A DNA stretch of 64,000 nt, taken from Bretschneidera sinensis. Taxonomy: Eukaryota > Streptophyta > Magnoliopsida > Brassicales > Akaniaceae. The notes under the pieces were generated by a model. It saw only the letters and a program-made list of their open reading frames with translations. It was not told the origin of the DNA and made no database searches. Below are positions 47,276-61,100 of the stretch, in pieces (positions within the stretch are counted from its first letter, which is position 1; every line of letters begins with the position of its first letter). The stretch spans positions 144,071,036 to 144,135,035 of the forward strand of contig CM043699.1 of the NCBI GenBank assembly GCA_023935145.1, written 5' to 3'. The position numbers were made by a program, and so were the translations under genes.

Positions 47276-49767
47276 ATACATGATTCTTAATGCTTAAATC
47301 CATTTGAAAATTTTACTATAATCCTATTTACAAAAATTAATAAAATAAAATAATTACAGTATTAAGCCCAAAAAACTCAAGATTAAAACTCTTATCAAGA
47401 AAGTTGAAGCATATTTATAAGAGATTACTTATAAAGATGAGTAAACACAAGGAAAAAAGAGAGTAATTTCGCTATTTCTCTACATACCAAATTAAGAACG
47501 CACCGAATGTAAAGCAAAATTTTTGGCTTTAAAACCCTAAAAATGAAAAGGTTTGACCAAAGCAAGACTTATATACTAAGGACAAAAGAAGAAAAATGAC
47601 AATTTTAAGCTTAAAAGCAAAACGACATGGTTTAACACAAATGAAAAAAAGTGACAGTTTCAAACTTAAAAGCAAAAACGACAGTTTCAAACTTAAAAGC
47701 AAAACGACACGGTTTTATATAAAAGAGAAAAACAACATTGTTTTTGGTAGAATCCCAATTAAAACTTTCATAAAAAAACAAAAAAATGTAATAAAATATA
47801 CAACACAGACAAAACATGTATGTATAATAAAATACAAAATATAGCTAATTACGATACTAAAACATAATTTTGCTATGAGGCAACAGTTAGAAAAATTGCT
47901 AAAAAATGAAGATTACAAGTCAAAATCCAAAAAATTCGAAATCAAAATTCAAAAAATAATGATGCACATGTTGTGCAGTAAAACCACACAAACATGTGCA
48001 AGGAGCTAAAATGTTATGAAAAATATACAAATATCAAATTAAAATGTAGACATGAAAAAAGTGCAATTACCTATTTTTTCACATGTTTTAATATTTCACC
48101 TACTTTTTACACATGTTTTACTATTTAACTTACTTTCTACTATTTCACTATAAAAAAAATTTCCATTTCAAGAGAAGGGAAAGGAGAAGGTGAGAAAAAA
48201 AATCCAAGAAAGAAAATATAGAGAAAGCAACGAAGAAGAAAGCAAGAGAAAAAAAATAGAGAACAACAAAAAGAAAAGAAGAACCAGAGAGACAGAAACA
48301 CAAAAAAAAAGAAAGAAAAGAATTGCTTTAGGTATACACAACCCTTGTAATCTCTTTTTAATAGTGACATTTTTTTCTAATGCTCCTATAGAGTATGTTT
48401 CATAAATTGAATCACCTAAACATCTATCTCATTTCATTCATGTTTTCTCTATTTATTCTTGACACTTATACATCAATTATTTCACAATATCACTCAAATT
48501 GTCAATTTAAAAACGTATTCTTCTTTCTTTTTTCAAAATCTTACACAAATCATATTTTTCTCATCAATTAAACTCGAAAACTTGTAATGTGTTAAGAGTA
48601 TAGTGTTATAAGAAATAGGTGCGGATGTATTTAAGAAGTGATGATATCATGAAGATGCCAAATTTCTATAAAAAAAATGCACTTGCAATGCGTGGATGTG
48701 CATATATATGGCAATCATTTGACATCTCTGAATGAGACATCTCACATTCATACGTTTAATTCAGAGCCTAAATTAACGAGACGTGTGTTGTTGTTCCTCC
48801 TTACTTGCGTATTTGTGTAACTGACATTCATGTTTTTAATGCTTCACCTGTTGTGGACACTTCATATCAACACATGCGATATGTTGATCCAATGGGGTTC
48901 GTTATTATTACAATTTAGGGATGGCAAACATCTTCGTGCCGACACGCAGGAGAAACTCTCGCAATCCCCGTCATACAGCAATTCCTGCTCCCCGCTTTAT
49001 TTGCGGTGGGTTTAAGAGGATTGTATCTCTGTGGGGCAGAAACGAGGATGGAGATTACTTCCTTGTTAAGTTCAAAGTCTAGACTAGAGATTACATTCCT
49101 CGTCTTGAATATTTCCCAATCCTAATATTTATTATCATATATAATACTTTATTTATATACTGATAAATTATACCATGATAAGTAAACATATAAAATCATA
49201 TATTTACCTATTATTTTGTTGTATTAAACTAGTTTTCATTTAAATAAAATTATGAAAACCTACAATCTATAACAGTCACAAGCGAAATCTGTAAACGGAG
49301 AATTTCAGTCCCCAGTAGGTAAAAAAGACTCAAACAGACACTTATATCTCCATTAGAAACAGAGGTGAGGGTAAAGAAAAATAATCCTTTTAGAGATGGA
49401 AATGGAGAATGCATTCCTGGACCCAAACCTGTCGAGTTGCCACTTCAAACTACATGGAAAAAGAAGGGAGGAAATTATATGATTTTGCATAAATCAAGCA
49501 TATGCTTGCCATTCAGTGCTCAAATTGCTCATAAAAAAGCATCTCTGTATCTTACAGTCTTCACTTACACAACAAATGTTTCATTTGGAGCCCATAGTAA
49601 TTAAAAAAAAATATTTCAAAATGAGGAAACCAAAGTTTTTCAGTATAAGAATACCGTTTTCCAGTCTTCTTTTATATAGACACAGTAAAAAAAATCAAAA
49701 TTTCTATGAAACAGATTAATTTTAGTGAGATGAGACGGATCAAATTATAAATTGTACAGTGAAAGGT
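47276..49767. other. Intergenic; purine tract and possible hAT-type fragment
   Basis: At 47650-47710 a 25-bp unit (GACAGTTTCAAACTTAAAAG...) is repeated. About 48168-48325 is almost all purines on the plus strand. Near 48914 the sequence TAGGGATGGCAAAC resembles a hAT-type terminus, followed by GC-richer sequence to about 49110, but no right terminus was confirmed. No gene recognised. Confidence 0.5.
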
Positions 49768-52700
49768 TTACTCTGCAGCTAATAGCCAAAGCATAATTAG
49801 AGATGATACGGCTATTGTAATCCAGCCAAGGAAGGCGGGGACAACAGCAAATTGGTATTTCCGGCGTTCTTCTCCGAAACTGCAATGTCCCAAGTCACTA
49901 AAGTACAATACTGTTATGCCGGTCAAGGCAGAAGCAGCCGCAAGAGACAATGTAGCTGTCACCTGTTTACAATTTTAATAAGGGACTGAGCTTTCAAAGG
50001 ATAATCACTATAATCAGGAACTATTTTGATCTCGTGAGATGAAACAATCAAAGAATATTCCAAGGTTCAAAGTGTGGCTCACCCAGTCTCCAACTACAAA
50101 GAGGCTAACCAAAACAGGATTATGAAAGACCTTTCTCATCAAAGCACAAGCCTCTAATAATGCAAGCGCAAAGCTCCAGATAACTTGCAAACCCATTGAA
50201 GCAATCAGGTAGCTGCAAAGCAAGACTCTTCAGCTATAAAATATTTACATTTCACGGGTTAAGAACTAGAGACACAAAAACTGCAATGGCAGAGGACTAA
50301 GAGAGTAAGTTATCAGTTATTGGGAAGTAAACCATCCCTACATTTACATCCATCCTTAAAAAATGCCGATATGAAAAACCAAGTAGACAGAACTAAGATA
50401 TATTACTAAAATAAAGTGAGCAATAGGACCAAGTTAAAAAAAGTTGGATTGTTCTCAATATTAATGAGTACTTCAAAATTGATATGCTCTAAAAAAAATA
50501 CAGTGAAAAATTCAAGGAAGTGGCAGTAGCTGAGGAGATGAGGAAAAGATAGAAAAAATCTAAGGTGATTTGGTAACTGCACAAGGAGGAAAAAGTAATA
50601 TGCACTACAAGAAAAGGGAGCATCTCCTCTAAAATGCAGACAAAGAAACTTTGGTGTCCCAGGAAGAGTCAACTGACAATTGCCCAAGAAGAGTCAACCA
50701 AAAAATGTGCAATCAATGAATAAAAATCCCCTTCACAACAATGTGCAATCAATACAGTAGATATCACAGTTGCGCTCAAGTGAATCCACGCAGGCTCTTA
50801 GATCCATTTAGCTATCTTTCTGAAACTCATTACCTTTTCTGATTACATCTCATTAACACCTTCGTATCAAAGTTAGGAACAGTCGATCGCAATAGACAAT
50901 CAATTGCTAATTTATCTTCACTATCCAACTTCCTTTACATAAAGCCTATGTCATGCCTAAGAGTAGATTATCTCATCATCTGATATGGTCCCCAAGCAAG
51001 CATAAAGTTACTATCATAAAGGCAAACATTTTACTCTTCATTTGAGAATTTTACCAGGAAAAGAAAGGAAGGGACAAATGTTATCAACGAGAAAGGAACA
51101 GAAAGTAAATAAAACTATAAAAGAATAATAAGTTTTTCTTGTTTGAATTGTTACGAAGGTTAAGAAAGGATGGTCATAATTCCCATGTTTGGTTAGTTAA
51201 TGGAAAGGAAAGGCAATAACCAAAAAAAGAAAATGCTTGAAATTTATTACTCCAATATGTGTAAAATTGCCATATTGTTAATACTTTATTAGTCTTTCCT
51301 TTCCATAAATTTTCCACTGATTTTGATGAAATGCAAAATAGGTGTTGAGGGAACAGCTTCCACACTTCTTATTATTCACCAGCAGTGAAGAAGCTCAAGC
51401 ATATATTCTGTCATGATCCCAGGGTTCCAACTTTTAATTAACAGTATACACCTGAAAGAATGTACAACGACTAATGCAAATCACCAAAAATTCCTTGCAT
51501 ATGGTGAATAACAATTAAATTTAATCATGTATGACAAGTGCATAAAATTATACTATCATTACCACATTCAAATACCAATTACAAAGAAGCTTAATCAAAA
51601 GTACAGCTTGAGAATGCACACTCTTCCCAGCATATATTTGACCCTCAAATTCCAATCCCTCTAAGAATGAAGCAAACACAAGCAAATTATTAACACAAAC
51701 TTGTAAGGAATATCATTTCTTCGGCGGTATAGCATGCATGATAAGCCAACCGAATGTTATTTCTCAACATTTTAATGAATCAAGCTGGATTGCCATAATA
51801 GAGAGAAGCTTATGGAAATCCAACATGTTTCTTTTTCCTCAAGGTATGATACAAACAAATATGAATCTCAAATATCAGAGCATCCTTTCGTTCTGGTTGC
51901 ACATCAATAGCTAATGTGGAGCTTGCTGCTCTAACAGAATTATGTACAACTTCTTTCTCCACAATCATTGTATTTTCTGTTTGAGGTATCCATAAATATT
52001 CCCACACACCATGTAAAAAGGTACCAGTTACAATATCTAAAGACTCTTTGCTGGCAACACAAGATGCAAAAAATACATTAATCAAAGCTACCCATACCCG
52101 GCCTACAGCTAATTTCATGGTAAATTGAAATCAATTTGAGAGGACCGAAAATTCAAGTATGAACTGTCGCCTATAGAGTTCATGGATGTTAACTTAAACA
52201 GCAGCATCGAATCAGATAGTTATTATGAAATTTTATAACATTTTTTCAAGATTCTCTCAAAAAAAATAATCAAGAGACCAATTGTGAGTCATACGACAGG
52301 CTCAGAAATAATAAGATAGTTATCACTAAATTATATAAAATATTTACAAAATCTCATAAAAAATAAAAGATCCTCGACACAATAATTACGAGTCAAAGAT
52401 CAGGCCCAAATATAACTGCAAAATTGATCAGAATTATTCCTTTCAACTATAAATCTTCCAAGCTTGAGATGATAAATTCCAACCCAAATTAACTACACCC
52501 ATCTCTGATAAAGTAAATCTAACTCTTAACTGTATATCTAAATTACGAATAGCTATTTTAAGTAATAAATACTACGTTACGCAAGAAGATAGAAAGTAGA
52601 ACAAATACCAGAAAGCTGTGAAAATGAAGAAGCTACCAGTAGTTGCAATAGAAGCGATTGACCCAGCTGCAAAAACGCACTATACTACTTTACGCAAGAA

Positions 52701-52852
52701 GATAGAAAGTAGAACAAATACCAGAAAGCTGTGAAAATGAAGAAGCTACCAGTAGTTGCAATAGAAGCGATTGACCTAGCTGCAAAAACGCACTGTACAA
52801 TCATCAGAACCAGCGCAGTAAAAGTCCCGGGTGCCCCAGGAAAATCCTTCAT
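49768..52852 (-). CDS. CASPL5B: CASP-like membrane protein, CASPL5B type
   Basis: Three exons on the minus strand: 52852-52722, 50212-50083, 49962-49768. They total 456 nt and give 151 aa, normal for CASPL5B. The frame extends upstream only to a TTG; the ATG at 52852 ([10 protein letters not shown]) matches the family start. The exon 1/2 junction restores TTC-TGC (FTAFCYLIASMG). The protein is a four-TM MARVEL-like fold with conserved phrases [35 protein letters not shown] and HCSFGEE. CASPL5 proteins are plasma-membrane proteins related to the CASPs that scaffold Casparian-strip lignification; CASPL5B function is poorly known. Family residues that differ here include AARSIAS (usually AAGSIAS). 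Intron 1 is about 2.5 kb and its 5' end holds a duplicated piece of exon 1. Confidence 0.93.
52571..52796 (-). repeat. 113-bp tandem duplication across CASPL5B exon 1/intron 1 boundary
   Basis: Copies 52684-52796 (contains the 3' part of exon 1 and its 5' splice site) and 52571-52683 (inside intron 1) differ at only 3 of 113 positions. The intronic copy encodes AAGSIAS, the residue pattern usual in the family, while the exonic copy has AARSIAS. Confidence 0.95.
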
Positions 52853-54994
52853 TTCCACCTCCAAATCCAAGAAATGTTTTAACTTGATGGGTCAAAAAAT
52901 TTACCCATCTCCCAAAATCACCAAAGTACAGAACAAATCACCAAGAAACTTTACCAAATTATCATACAAACTGAATAGGCAAGTAACTTCTGTAATACCA
53001 AGAAATTGGAAATGAAAACTTGATCAGAGACTTCAATGGGTATGCATACAAATTATTTAGAGAGCGTGCGAGAGAGAGAAGAGAAGAACTAGTGGAACAC
53101 GAAATGAGAAACTAACAAATGATGTTAGCTTATTATGTTGTTTTTTGAACTCAACAGTCAAATTTTGCCTAAAAAGTTAATTAAAGTTGAACGAGTGTAA
53201 ATGAAGCTTTTAACTTTTTTTTTTTTATTAAAATTATGTTATACAAATATGAATTGATAATAATATAAATTCATATTATTATAAAAGAATTTATATATAA
53301 ATTTATAATACTGCCACTTTAAAAAATCCATTGAAACAAGATTTATTGTTTCGATGCAATTTTAATAGTTAGTTTATTAATAATTTTTTTATGCCCGGAT
53401 AAATTGAATAAATGTAAACAAATATTGACAAAGTTTCCAAATTGATTGAACTCTAATAAAGGAATTTTTTTTCCTTTAAATTTCATGAAAAATAGACATT
53501 TAAACTGCCAAAGCTTTCACTCTTATGAGTCATCCATACTTAAATGACACATTTTACTATTATCAATTATTAGTTTAATACATAATGTCGTCTTTCGGTA
53601 ACTTATTTTAAGTAAAATTAAAATAAATATTTTTTAATAAAATTTATTTTAATCTCTTCTAATGTGAGTTACCAAATGACACAAACGACACCAATATCAA
53701 AAAACGTCTCGCACATGTAAATATGTAATAGGTGAGCGAATTGCAGCTCAAAAGCAGGATTCTCTTATTGACCTTTTCCTTTGTTAAGTAGTAATGTTCT
53801 TTGTCCTTCAATTCATTAAGATTCTCCTTTGTTTCTTTCTTTTCACTTTTGTCTTGGTTTTCTTAAATTCTCAAAGGGACAAATTTATTCACTTACTTCA
53901 GCAATGTTCACTGTGTAGTTTAGCGAAAAAAATGTTCACTGGGTAGGAAATTGGATAAAGAAACTAAAGAGAGGCATAGAGACCCAAAAATAATTGAATG
54001 GCATGGGCCCAAAAGAGGTGGCAAAACAAATTGGGGCAGCCTTATCCTACAAAGGCTTTCATATCAAGTTGAACTTTTTATAAAGCAATAGAAGCAATAT
54101 CTTATAGAGTTTATTTGGTTCATGAACATGATTACAGTAAGATAGAATTAAGATTATAGTGGGATAGGATTAGTATGGATTAAAGTGAAACTACTTTAAT
54201 ACTATATTTGGTTTATAAAATTTCAAGATTGAGATTAAAGTGGGATAACAAATAAAAGACTAAAATACTATTTGTATATTTTATTATATATCCTTTATAT
54301 ATATAATAATTATATTAAATTATATATATATATATATTATATAAAGTCCAAAAAGTTTTTCTCCCTTCATTTTTGGTCTTTTTTCTCGCGAATCAGAGAT
54401 ATTTTTTTTCCTTATTCTTCATCCATCTTCATTCTCTTCCTCCTCCTCTGTGGTCTTGATTTGAGTCTTGATTTAGTTCTAAGATTTGGATTTATGATTT
54501 GGGTCTATTGCAGATATGTAGGAAGAAGAAGAAGGGAGAAGAGAATGAGAAGGAGAGAAAGAAGAGGACAAGGGAAAGGGAGGGTTGAAGTACGGAGGAG
54601 GAGGGGCTCAGGGTGACGCAGGAGGATCCAAGTAAGATGATACAGAGTTGGCAGATCAGCGCAGAACTGACCGGTGGACTGCTTAAAACGGGCCATGGGC
54701 TCAGATCAGGCCCGAAAGACCATAGTCTGATTGGAAACGGGCCAATGAACAAAACCTGATTTTTATCAGCCTCGATATTTTTAAGCCAAAAAACGACGTT
54801 TAAGCCCTCGAATTGGCAGTTTAATGTTTTTAGGAAACTTTTATTATAGTTATTTTAATTTCAGCCTTAATTTATTTTTTCCTATTTTGTTTTGACCTTA
54901 TAAATAAGGTCTGGGACAGCAACAACAATATCGTCCCTTTCACAACCAGGGCCGGTCCTCTACACCATCAAGGTAACCCAGAATTGTGTGCCAG
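52853..54994. other. Intergenic; CASPL5B promoter side, AT-rich DNA, purine tract
   Basis: A GA-rich stretch at 53064-53083 probably lies in the CASPL5B 5' UTR. TA-rich sequence sits at 54290-54342. A purine-only-type tract is at about 54518-54606, followed by several GGGCC motifs at 54690-54742. No gene recognised. Confidence 0.5.
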
Positions 54995-56332
54995 TGATAG
55001 ATGCTTAAATATTCATATTTAAGCCCCCTTATTTACATTTGTTAGGTCATTAATTACGTTAATTTGGTCTGTTTTACTCCATTTGTGTGTTTTATATGTT
55101 TTTATAGGGTTTTGGAGAAAAAGAAGCAGTTTTGGCACTTAAAGGAAGAAATCTGGAATCCCTGGAGCATTCTCTGGACAAATTGCGATCGATCGCGCCA
55201 TGCAATGCGATCGAGCGCACATTGCGATCGTGCGCACACATGAGCGATCGAGCACACACTGCGATCGAGTGCAAGACATATACGATCGAGCGCACATGTA
55301 CGGACATGAACAGTAAACTGCAGAACCTTATTTTGGAAATAAGAAAATTTTCATTTTAGGAAGGTTTAGGAACTCATGGGTCTCTTAGGACTTCTCAAAG
55401 ACCTATAAATACACTTGTAACTCACACACATAACACACCTCAGATAGAAAACACTTTTCTCTTTTCTTTTACTTGGAGTTGAGAGCTTGGGAGAGAATTG
55501 ACGCCTCTTCTCTCGGGTTTATTCTTCTCCTTTAATGTTTAGTTTATTTATAATGTTTACTTCAGATAGTATGTGTAACTAACTTTCTTATAGGGCTCGA
55601 TTGAAGCCCTAGTTATGCATTCTCATATTTATATTCATTGATAAAATCTTTGCCAATAGCTTCTATTATGTTACTTAACTTGATTAATGTCTGTGCTTAT
55701 TTAAATTCCTCATATGTATGTGTAAGGCCAACGTATGCATGTGGTATGGATAGGTTAGTTAGATCAATTTGGATGACCGAGTCCTGGGTCTAACATTAGT
55801 AACAAGGGATATCTTATCCGGATATCCGGGTTAATCAACATGGGAAACTGGGAGTAGATACCATGCCCTAGGTCTCATGTGGTTGTCGATTTCCATAGTA
55901 CTTATGTTTTCTTAAGGAACAACTCAAGCAGATACCATGCTGAATCCCTTAAGGAAGAAAAGAGTTAGAGTAGATACCATGTCTAACTTGTTGCTTAGGG
56001 AAATCAATAGCTTAAGGAGTAGATACCATGCCCTTAGGTTGGCAACCAGTAGGTATACATAATAAGACTAGTGCACTGATACCTTATACAAATTGGGAAA
56101 GTTTGACTAGTGATGGATATCAAAGCCTTATGTCTTTATTATTATCAAATCACCTTCCAACAGTTATTTATCTCTTTTTACTTTAGAGAAACTGATTCTA
56201 AAAGCAACTTTACCAATCCTTGTGGAGATAACCTTGTTTTTGCACGCTAGACTACACTGATGACCTTTTGCACTTGCAAGTATAACTAGTACGATTATTC
56301 ACCTATTTATTTAGGTAGATACTCGCTCAACA
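54995..56332 (+). repeat. Athila-type 5' LTR
   Basis: The right end ...GCTCAACA lies 6 nt before the PBS. The left end is placed at TGATAGATGC by the TG rule only and could be off by tens of bases. TATA box CTATAAATA is at 55403-55411. AGTAGATACCATG-type phrases recur four times at about 55850-56035. A cluster of GATCGAGCGCAC motifs lies at 55184-55298. Confidence 0.65.
55184..55298. repeat. GCGATCGAGCGCAC motif cluster A (in LTR)
   Basis: Starts TGCGATCGATCGCGCC, then four or five variants of GCGATCGAGCGCAC. Strongly CpG-rich in an otherwise AT-rich LTR, upstream of the LTR TATA box. Confidence 0.85.
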
Positions 56333-56338
56333 AGTTTT

Positions 56339-56356
56339 TGGCGCCGTTGCCGGGGA
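56339..56356 (+). other. Athila-type primer binding site
   Basis: TGGCGCCGTTGCCGGGGA, the sequence found right after the 5' LTR in many Athila/Tat-type plant elements. Confidence 0.8.
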
Positions 56357-56495
56357 TTGCGCTAAAGTTCTTTTTAGAATTACTTTCATTATTATTACGC
56401 TAGTATTGTTTACTATCTTTATTTTTCATAAAATCTAATTAAATTATTTTCTGTTTCAGACACATCAAACACTAACTCACACTTTTTGTGGTACT

Positions 56496-56531
56496 TGCGA
56501 TCGATCACAACCTCCAATGTGATCGAGCGCA
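56496..56531. repeat. GCGATCGAGCGCAC motif cluster B (leader)
   Basis: TGCGATCGATCAC, then CCAATGTGATCGAGCGCA, between PBS and gag; same two-part layout as the starts of clusters A and C. Confidence 0.8.
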
Positions 56532-56604
56532 TTTAGGGCAGAAAGTGTCCGAGCAGCAGAGTTGAACTGCTGCACTGAAGCTGTTTCTTCTGATTTATGC
56601 ACGG

Positions 56605-58123
56605 ACTGCGATCCCGACATCCAACATTCTTTCCCCTTGATCCCGAGCTTGAGCGGACTATCCGATAAATGCTAAGGAACAACCTCAAGGAGAACGAAGA
56701 AGAAGTCGAGAACGAAACACAAATGGCAGAACAGCTCGAAAACCAGCAACCACCTGCACGAGTACCGATGAAGCACTCCTTCATCCCTCAAAACATTGAT
56801 CAACCATCACGCATTGCATATCAACCTAAGGCGATGGGAAATTATTACATATCTCTGCAAATCTTGAATGCTTTGACTCATTTTAGAGGCACTCCTAACG
56901 AAGATCCACACTTACACCTCCGAGAATTTTTCGATCTTTGCAAGTTCCAGCACATACAAGGACTAGACCAAGAAGGAATAAGGTTAATTATGTTCTCTTT
57001 TTCCTTGAAAGATAATGCTAAACTTTGGTATAATTCTTTGCCTACAGTTTCCATCCACACTTGGGAGGAGTTGGCAAACAAGTTCCTGAAGAAGTTCTTC
57101 CCAGCCCAAAAGACGAGATAAATGAGGAAGGAGATCCAGTCCTTTCAATAAAAGGATGAGGACCTTTTATTCGAAGAATGGGGACACTTCAATGACTTGC
57201 TACTCAAATGCCCAAACCATAACCTGCCTCAAGATGAACTGGTACAAGCATTTTATGAAGGTTTAAATGATACTAACAAATGTATTGTTGATTCGGGTTG
57301 TGGAGGAGTCCTGATGGAGAAAAGCAGTGAAGAAGCAATGGAGCTCTTCGAAACCCTCAGCGAGCACACCCAACAATTCTCCTATCGAGGTAGACATGTG
57401 ACCAAGGGTAAAATAATGTATGAGGTAAATAAAAATGGAGGATCTTCCCCTCAAATGGCAGCAATCGAGAGGAAACTAGATATGATTGTAAAAGCTATAA
57501 CTACTCAAAATGCCTCATCCAGCCTACCATCCACCCCACTCCAGGTATGTGCAATTTGTTCTCAATACGACCATAATATTGATACGTGTCCTTTGTACTC
57601 ATCTGCAGATCCGGAACAAGCCAACTACGTGGGGCCTAACAACTATCCACCGAAGAATAACCCATATGCCAACACGTACAACCCTGGATGGTGAAACCAC
57701 CCAAATTTCTTGTGGAACATCAACCAGAACAATCAAGGACAGCAACGAAACCCCCATCCCACTGCTCATGCTACTCCTAAACCAAAGAAGAATGACCTCG
57801 AAAGTATAGTAAGACAACTGGTGACGTCACAAGAACAGTTCATGACTCAGAAAAAACAAACTAATACGGCACATGAGCAAGCAATTCAAATACTAGAGGT
57901 ACAAATGGGACAACTAGCTAAAGAGCTTAGTGGCAGAAAGCAAAGGGAGCTCCCAGCTCAAACATTTCCCAACCCTGGGGGGTATCAACAACTAAAGGCT
58001 ATCACAACATTGAGAAATGGCAAAGTGATCGGATCCGAGGAATCTCCAGCAGCATCCAAAGAGACACCATCAGTATCAAGGGTAAGTGAGACAGAGAAGG
58101 TGAATACACCACCTTTCCCGTAA
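56605..58123 (+). pseudogene. Athila-type Gag remnant
   Basis: Homology starts before the ATG at 56669, since a TAA at 56666-56668 separates it from DPELERTIR. Retrotransposon-gag motifs follow (FRGTPNEDPHLHLREFF, SLKDNAKLWYNSLP, WEELANKFLKKFFP). A CCHC knuckle CAICSQYDHNIDTC is near 57550-57590. Stops interrupt at 57119-57121, shortly after, and at 57692-57694 and 58121-58123. A coiled-coil-prone tail (EQAIQILEVQMGQLAKEL) ends it. Confidence 0.88.
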
Positions 58124-61100
58124 AGGTTAGTAAAACAAAAGAAAGATAATAAACTACTTGATATTTTTGAGACCTTGCGGAAAGTTGAAATTAATATTCC
58201 ATTATTAGATGCAATTCACCAAATACTTGTCTATGCTAAATTCCTAAAAGATTGTTGCACTCATAAAAGAAAATTTCAAGAGCATGAGACTGTAGCATTA
58301 ACTGAGGAGGTAAGTGCTGTACTACTAAGAAAACTCCCACCAAAACTGAAAGATCCGAGTAGTTTTACTATTCCCTGTAGAATAGGTGATCAGCTATTTG
58401 ACAAGGCATTGCTAGACTTATGAGCGGGAGTAAACTTGCTACCTTACACAGTATTCGAAACCCTAGGTTTGGGGGAGCTACAACCAACTTCTATTACCTT
58501 ATAGTTGGCAGATAGGAGTATAAAAAGACCTAGGGGTGTTCTCGAGGACGTCTTAGTGAAAATTGGTGAGTTTATTTTACCGGCTGATTTCATTGTATTA
58601 GACATGGAGGAATGCCCTATGCCATTACCTTTGCCTATCATATTAGGGAGACCATTTATGAAAACTGCCGACACTAAGATCTGTGTAAAAAATGGTATAG
58701 TAAGTATGAAAATCAATGGTTAGAAAATAGAGTTTAAAATATTTGATGCAATGAAACTTCCTCAAGATGACTTGGAATGCTTTAATGTTTGTATGATACA
58801 AAAATTTGTTGAGCAAGCTTTTCAGGTCCAACACATTGATCCATTGGAGATTACTCTCACTCATAGCTTCACGGAGATAGATATTGAGCAAGAATATGAA
58901 GATGTTACTGATGACATCATCACAGCTGTGCACCTTCTTGTGACCTCTCCAAAATACTCCAGTATGTATCCTCCTCTATTTGAATCTCTCATACCCACTA
59001 ATACTACTCTTCTTCCATCCATTGTGCAGGCACCAACATCGGAACTAAAACAACTACCCAAACATTTAACATACACTTACTTAGGAGAAAATGCGACTTT
59101 ACCTGTGATTGTAGCTACTAACTTGAGTAGTGGGGAAGAAGGGAAGCTGTTAAGAGTTCTTAGGGAGCATAAAACTGCCATTGGGTGGACCATTGCTGAC
59201 ATTAAGGGGATAAGTCCAGCAAAGTGCATGCATAATATTTACCTTGAAGAAGCAAGGCCCACTCGAGATGCTCAAAGACGACTTAACCCACACATGAAGG
59301 AGGTAGTAAAAGCCGAGATATTGAAGCTACTAGATATTGGCATCATTTACCCTATATCGGATAGCAAATGGGTGAGTCCGGTCCAAGTTGTTCCTAAAAA
59401 GAGTGGGATTACCATGGTAAAGAATGAATATGAAGAGCTCATACCTACAAGAAAAACAACAGGTTGGAGAGTTTGCATTGATTACCGGAGATTAAACAAA
59501 GTAACTAGAAAGACCATTTTCCCCTACCATTCATTGATCAAATGCTAGATAGGTTAGTCGGTCACAGTTATTACTGCTTCTTGGATGGGTATAGTGGATA
59601 CAATCAAATTGCCATAGCACCTGAGGATCAAGAAAAAACTACATTCATATGTCCTTTCGGTACATTTGCTTATAGAAGAATGCCATTCCGTTTATGCAAC
59701 GCACCAGCCACTTTTCAAAGATGTATGATGAACATTTTTTCTGATATGGTAGAGAAATATATTGAGGTGTTCATGGATGATTTTAGTGTCTTTGGATCTA
59801 ATTTTGATGAGTGCTTGAATCATTTGGAAAATGTCCTAAGGAGATGTGAAGAGAGTAATTTAGTACTGAATTGGGAGAAATGTCACTTCATGGTTCAACA
59901 AGGTTCTGTGTTCCATCTCAAACAAAGGTATTGAGGTAGAAAAAGCTAAGATTGACATCATTTCAAAGCTACCTCCCCCTCTCACGGTCAAGGGCATTAG
60001 AAGTTTCCTTGGACATGCCGGTTTTTATAGAAGATTCATCAAAGACTTCTCCAAAATCTCGAGACTTCTTTGTGCACTATTGACTAAAGATACCAAGTTT
60101 GAATGGAACGATGATTGCATGCAAGCTTTCAACACCTTGAAGAATGTTCTCACCTCTGCCCCAATAATGATGGCACCAGATTGGAATCTCCCTTTCGAAT
60201 TAATGTGTGATGCCAATGACTTCACTTTGGGCGCTGTCTTAGGTCAAAGAATCAATAAGGTACCTCATGCTATTTACTATGCTTCTAGAACGTTAAATGA
60301 TGCTCAGCTTAACTATTCTACTACTGAAAAAGAATTGTTAGCTGTTATTTTTGCTTTAGAGAAGTTTAGATTATATCTTATTGATTCTAAAGTTATTGTA
60401 TTCACTGACCATGCTACTTTGAGATACTTGTTTTCTAAGAAAGATGCAAAGCCTAGGCTAATCAGATGGGTACTCCTACTCCAAGAATTCGATTTAGAGA
60501 TCAAAGACAAAAAAGGCAGTGAGAATGTAGTTGCGGATCATTTGTCAAGACTCCCATATGAGAGTGATGATAAAGAGTTATCTTTGAATGAGAACTTCCC
60601 CGATGAACAACTATTTACACTAGAGGTAAAACTTCCATGGTATGCTGATATAGTTAATTATCTAACTGTTAAAGTTTTTCCCCCAGGTATGGTTACTCAA
60701 GAAAAGAAACGGCTAATATCTTTGTCAAGACATTACTATTGGGATGATCCTTATCTTTTCAAAGCTTGCCCCGATCAAATCATTAGACGATATATCCCAG
60801 AAGATGAACACTTTAGCTTATTGCAACACTGCCACCAGTTTGTCTATGGAGGAAATTTTGCGGTAAAATGAACAGCTCTTAAGGTACTCCAATATGATTT
60901 TTATTGGCCTAATCTGTTTAAAGATGCTTTCTCCTTTTGTAGCTCATGTGATAGATGCCAGCAGACAGGTAACATCTCTTCCCGAAATCAGATGGCCTTA
61001 CAAAATATTCATGTGGTAGAATTTTTTGACGTGTGGGGCATTGATTTCATGGGACCCTTTCCTAACTCATTCGGCTATTTATATATTCTTGTGGACGTGG

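Noticed and set aside
48914..49450. Non-autonomous hAT element
   Set aside because: TAGGGATGGCAAAC looks like a terminus, but no right TIR or 8-bp duplication could be matched.
51810..52118. 102-codon minus-strand frame in CASPL5B intron 1
   Set aside because: No recognisable family. It lies in an intron and its start is not supported by context. Could be a TE fragment, but nothing confirms it.
52853..52870. Upstream extension MDLEVE of CASPL5B
   Set aside because: The first codon is TTG; the ATG at 52852 fits the family start.
54470..54760. Gene start on either strand around the GA/CT-rich tract
   Set aside because: GGGCC motifs and a pyrimidine-rich strand look promoter-like, but no coding sequence follows in either direction.
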